Source of the DNA: Cellulomonas sp.
GTDB taxonomy: Bacteria > Actinomycetota > Actinomycetes > Actinomycetales > Cellulomonadaceae
Assembly: GCA_027451305.1 (NCBI GenBank)
Contig: DAIDJQ010000155.1
Coordinates: 1-8,200 of the forward strand
DNA length: 8,200 nt
Direction: 5' to 3'
Below the pieces are notes generated by a model, which was not told the origin of the DNA, did no database searches, and saw only the letters and a list, made by a program, of their open reading frames with translations. Below, piece after piece: positions 7,362 to 8,200 of the stretch (position 1 is the stretch's first letter; each line of letters starts with the position of its first letter). The translations under genes were made by a program, and so were the position numbers.

Positions 7362-7999
7362 GCAACGACAAGGGCCGGCCCAGGACGCCCGGCGAGGCGT
7401 GGGCGGCACTGCAGGAGGGCAACGCGCGGTTCGTCCGCGGCGAGATGGTGCACCCCTCGCAGGACGCGGCCCACCGCGCCGCGCTCAGCTCGAGCCAGCA
7501 GCCGTTCGCCGTGGTGTTCGGGTGCTCCGACAGCCGGGTGGCGTCCGAGATCGTGTTCGACCAGGGGCTCGGCGACGCGTTCGTCGTCCGCACGGCGGGG
7601 CACGTGATCGACACCACCGTGCTCGGCTCGATCGAGTACGGGGTCGAGGTGCTCGGCGTCCCGCTCGTGGTGGTCCTCGCGCACGACCAGTGCGGGGCGG
7701 TGGCGGCCGCGGCACAGACCCTCACCAGCGGCGAGCAGGCGCCCGGGTTCGTGCGCGCCGTGGTGGACCGGGTGATCCCGTCCATCGTCGGGCTCACCAG
7801 CACGGGACGGCCGTGGTCGTCGTTCGACGCGGCGGAGCTCGGCCACGAGCACGTGCGACAGACGGCGCGCATGCTCGCCGGCTACTCGGCGCTGCTGTCG
7901 GAGCGGACGGCCGACGGCCGCTGCGCGATCGTCGCCGTGGAGTACACGCTGGCGGACGGCCGCGCCCAGCTGGTGGAGACGGTCGGCCGCCTCGACTGA
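7358..7999 (+). CDS. Beta-class carbonic anhydrase
   Basis: A 213-residue zinc enzyme that interconverts CO2 and bicarbonate, supplying bicarbonate for carboxylations and pH balance; no export signal is seen. The N-terminus AWAALQEGNARFVRGEMVHPSQD is the usual helical arm. The zinc site is C56 and the D58/R60 dyad in GCSDSR, with H109 and C112 in LAHDQCGA. D58 and R60 could permit either the open or the D58-ligated closed form. VVRTAGHVIDTTVLGSIEYGVEVLGVPLVVVL (75-107) is the standard active-site segment. The sequence reads closest to mycobacterial Rv3588c (CanB) as I remember it. Length and motifs are complete. The gene is the last of the run that starts at xseA, and its ATG overlaps the kinase TGA. 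Confidence 0.96.
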   Translation: MSNDKGRPRTPGEAWAALQEGNARFVRGEMVHPSQDAAHRAALSSSQQPFAVVFGCSDSRVASEIVFDQGLGDAFVVRTAGHVIDTTVLGSIEYGVEVLGVPLVVVLAHDQCGAVAAAAQTLTSGEQAPGFVRAVVDRVIPSIVGLTSTGRPWSSFDAAELGHEHVRQTARMLAGYSALLSERTADGRCAIVAVEYTLADGRAQLVETVGRLD

Positions 8000-8011
8000 C
8001 CTGGGCTGGCT

Positions 8012-8026
8012 CGCACAGATTGTGCG
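8012..8026. repeat. Inverted repeat after the carbonic anhydrase gene
   Basis: CGCACA and TGTGCG flank GAT, a 6-bp perfect dyad with a 3-base centre, 12 bases past the stop codon. It could be a terminator hairpin for the xseA operon, though no T-run follows, or a protein-binding site for a downstream promoter. The sequence alone does not decide between them. Confidence 0.3.
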
Positions 8027-8052
8027 CGTTCACGGCTACTTTCCCGTTCAAG

Positions 8053-8080
8053 CGCCCTGATCCGTCATGTCGCGGGCGCA
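8053..8080. repeat. Longer-loop inverted repeat in the right-hand non-coding region
   Basis: GCGCCC at 8053-8058 is complementary to GGGCGC at 8075-8080, with 16 bases between. The 5' arm is followed at once by TGAT and the 3' arm by ATCA, which are also complementary to each other. It may be a hairpin in an upstream leader or a binding site. No known riboswitch or leader family is recognised. The surrounding 8000-8067 stretch is clearly more AT-rich than the coding DNA, as expected for a promoter region. Confidence 0.3.
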
Positions 8081-8200
8081 TCAGAACTGGGACAGAGCAC
8101 AGCCCCTCCACCCCTCGGACGCCGCCACCGGGGATCCGCGCGACGCCGTGGTCCGCCACCCCGGCCTCCCGTGCGACCCGGACGTTGGTCCCGGGCCCGG
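8068..8200 (+). CDS. Possible start of a hypothetical gene, partial (runs off right edge)
   Basis: From the ATG at 8068 the frame stays open for 44 codons to the window end, beginning MSRAHQNWDRAQPLHP and continuing Pro/Asp-rich. Third positions are about 86% G/C, first positions about 84% and second positions about 60%, the pattern expected for coding DNA in this genome. Against it, there is no ribosome binding site, the start lies inside an inverted-repeat loop, no family is recognised, and 44 open codons mean little in GC-rich DNA. A start further downstream or no gene at all is equally possible. Confidence 0.2.

Noticed and set aside
6177..7409. Minus-strand open frame of 410 codons opposite xseB and the kinase
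   Set aside because: It spans several real genes on the other strand and shows no protein family signature.
1..8200. CRISPR arrays, tRNA or rRNA genes, insertion sequences, attachment sites, defence or toxin systems
   Set aside because: I saw no regularly spaced repeats, no cloverleaf or rRNA motifs, no transposase or integrase, and no defence-like domain in any supported gene.

Overview
The window comes from a very GC-rich actinobacterium, most like Cellulomonas and its relatives in Micrococcales. The signs are strong G/C bias at third codon positions, frequent GTG starts, TANNNT -10 boxes set so that transcripts would begin at the start codon, the ispH / xseA / xseB arrangement common in Actinomycetota, and a beta-carbonic anhydrase that reads very like the mycobacterial Rv3588c type. 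The genus is inferred from overall resemblance, not from a marker gene.

Layout, left to right. (1) 1-2125, minus strand: a two-gene ABC exporter operon. The ATPase comes first (2125 to 1268) and overlaps a large polytopic ABC-2-type permease (start 1298), which runs off the left edge. (2) 2126-2225: a divergent promoter region. (3) 2226-3551, plus: rmuC. (4) 3564-4628, minus: ispH, convergent with rmuC and only 12 bases away. (5) 4629-4721: a second divergent promoter region. (6) 4722-7999, plus: a compact run of four genes, xseA, xseB, a PfkB-family sugar kinase and a beta-carbonic anhydrase. The last three are linked by 4-base stop/start overlaps. (7) 8000-8200: non-coding DNA with two inverted-repeat structures, and possibly the start of another gene at 8068.

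How the genes relate. rmuC and xseA/xseB both belong to DNA repair and recombination but lie in separate transcription units. ispH makes isoprenoid precursors. The sugar kinase and carbonic anhydrase are probably co-transcribed and translationally coupled with xseB, although no biochemical link between these activities is evident. The ABC pair forms an exporter of unknown substrate.

This looks like an ordinary chromosomal housekeeping region. I found no mobile element, CRISPR array, tRNA or rRNA gene, phage gene, toxin-antitoxin pair or defence system. The points worth a second look are modest: repeated leaderless-promoter geometry at the divergent starts, one substitution in a conserved XseA motif, the mixed operon, and the structured right-hand end.
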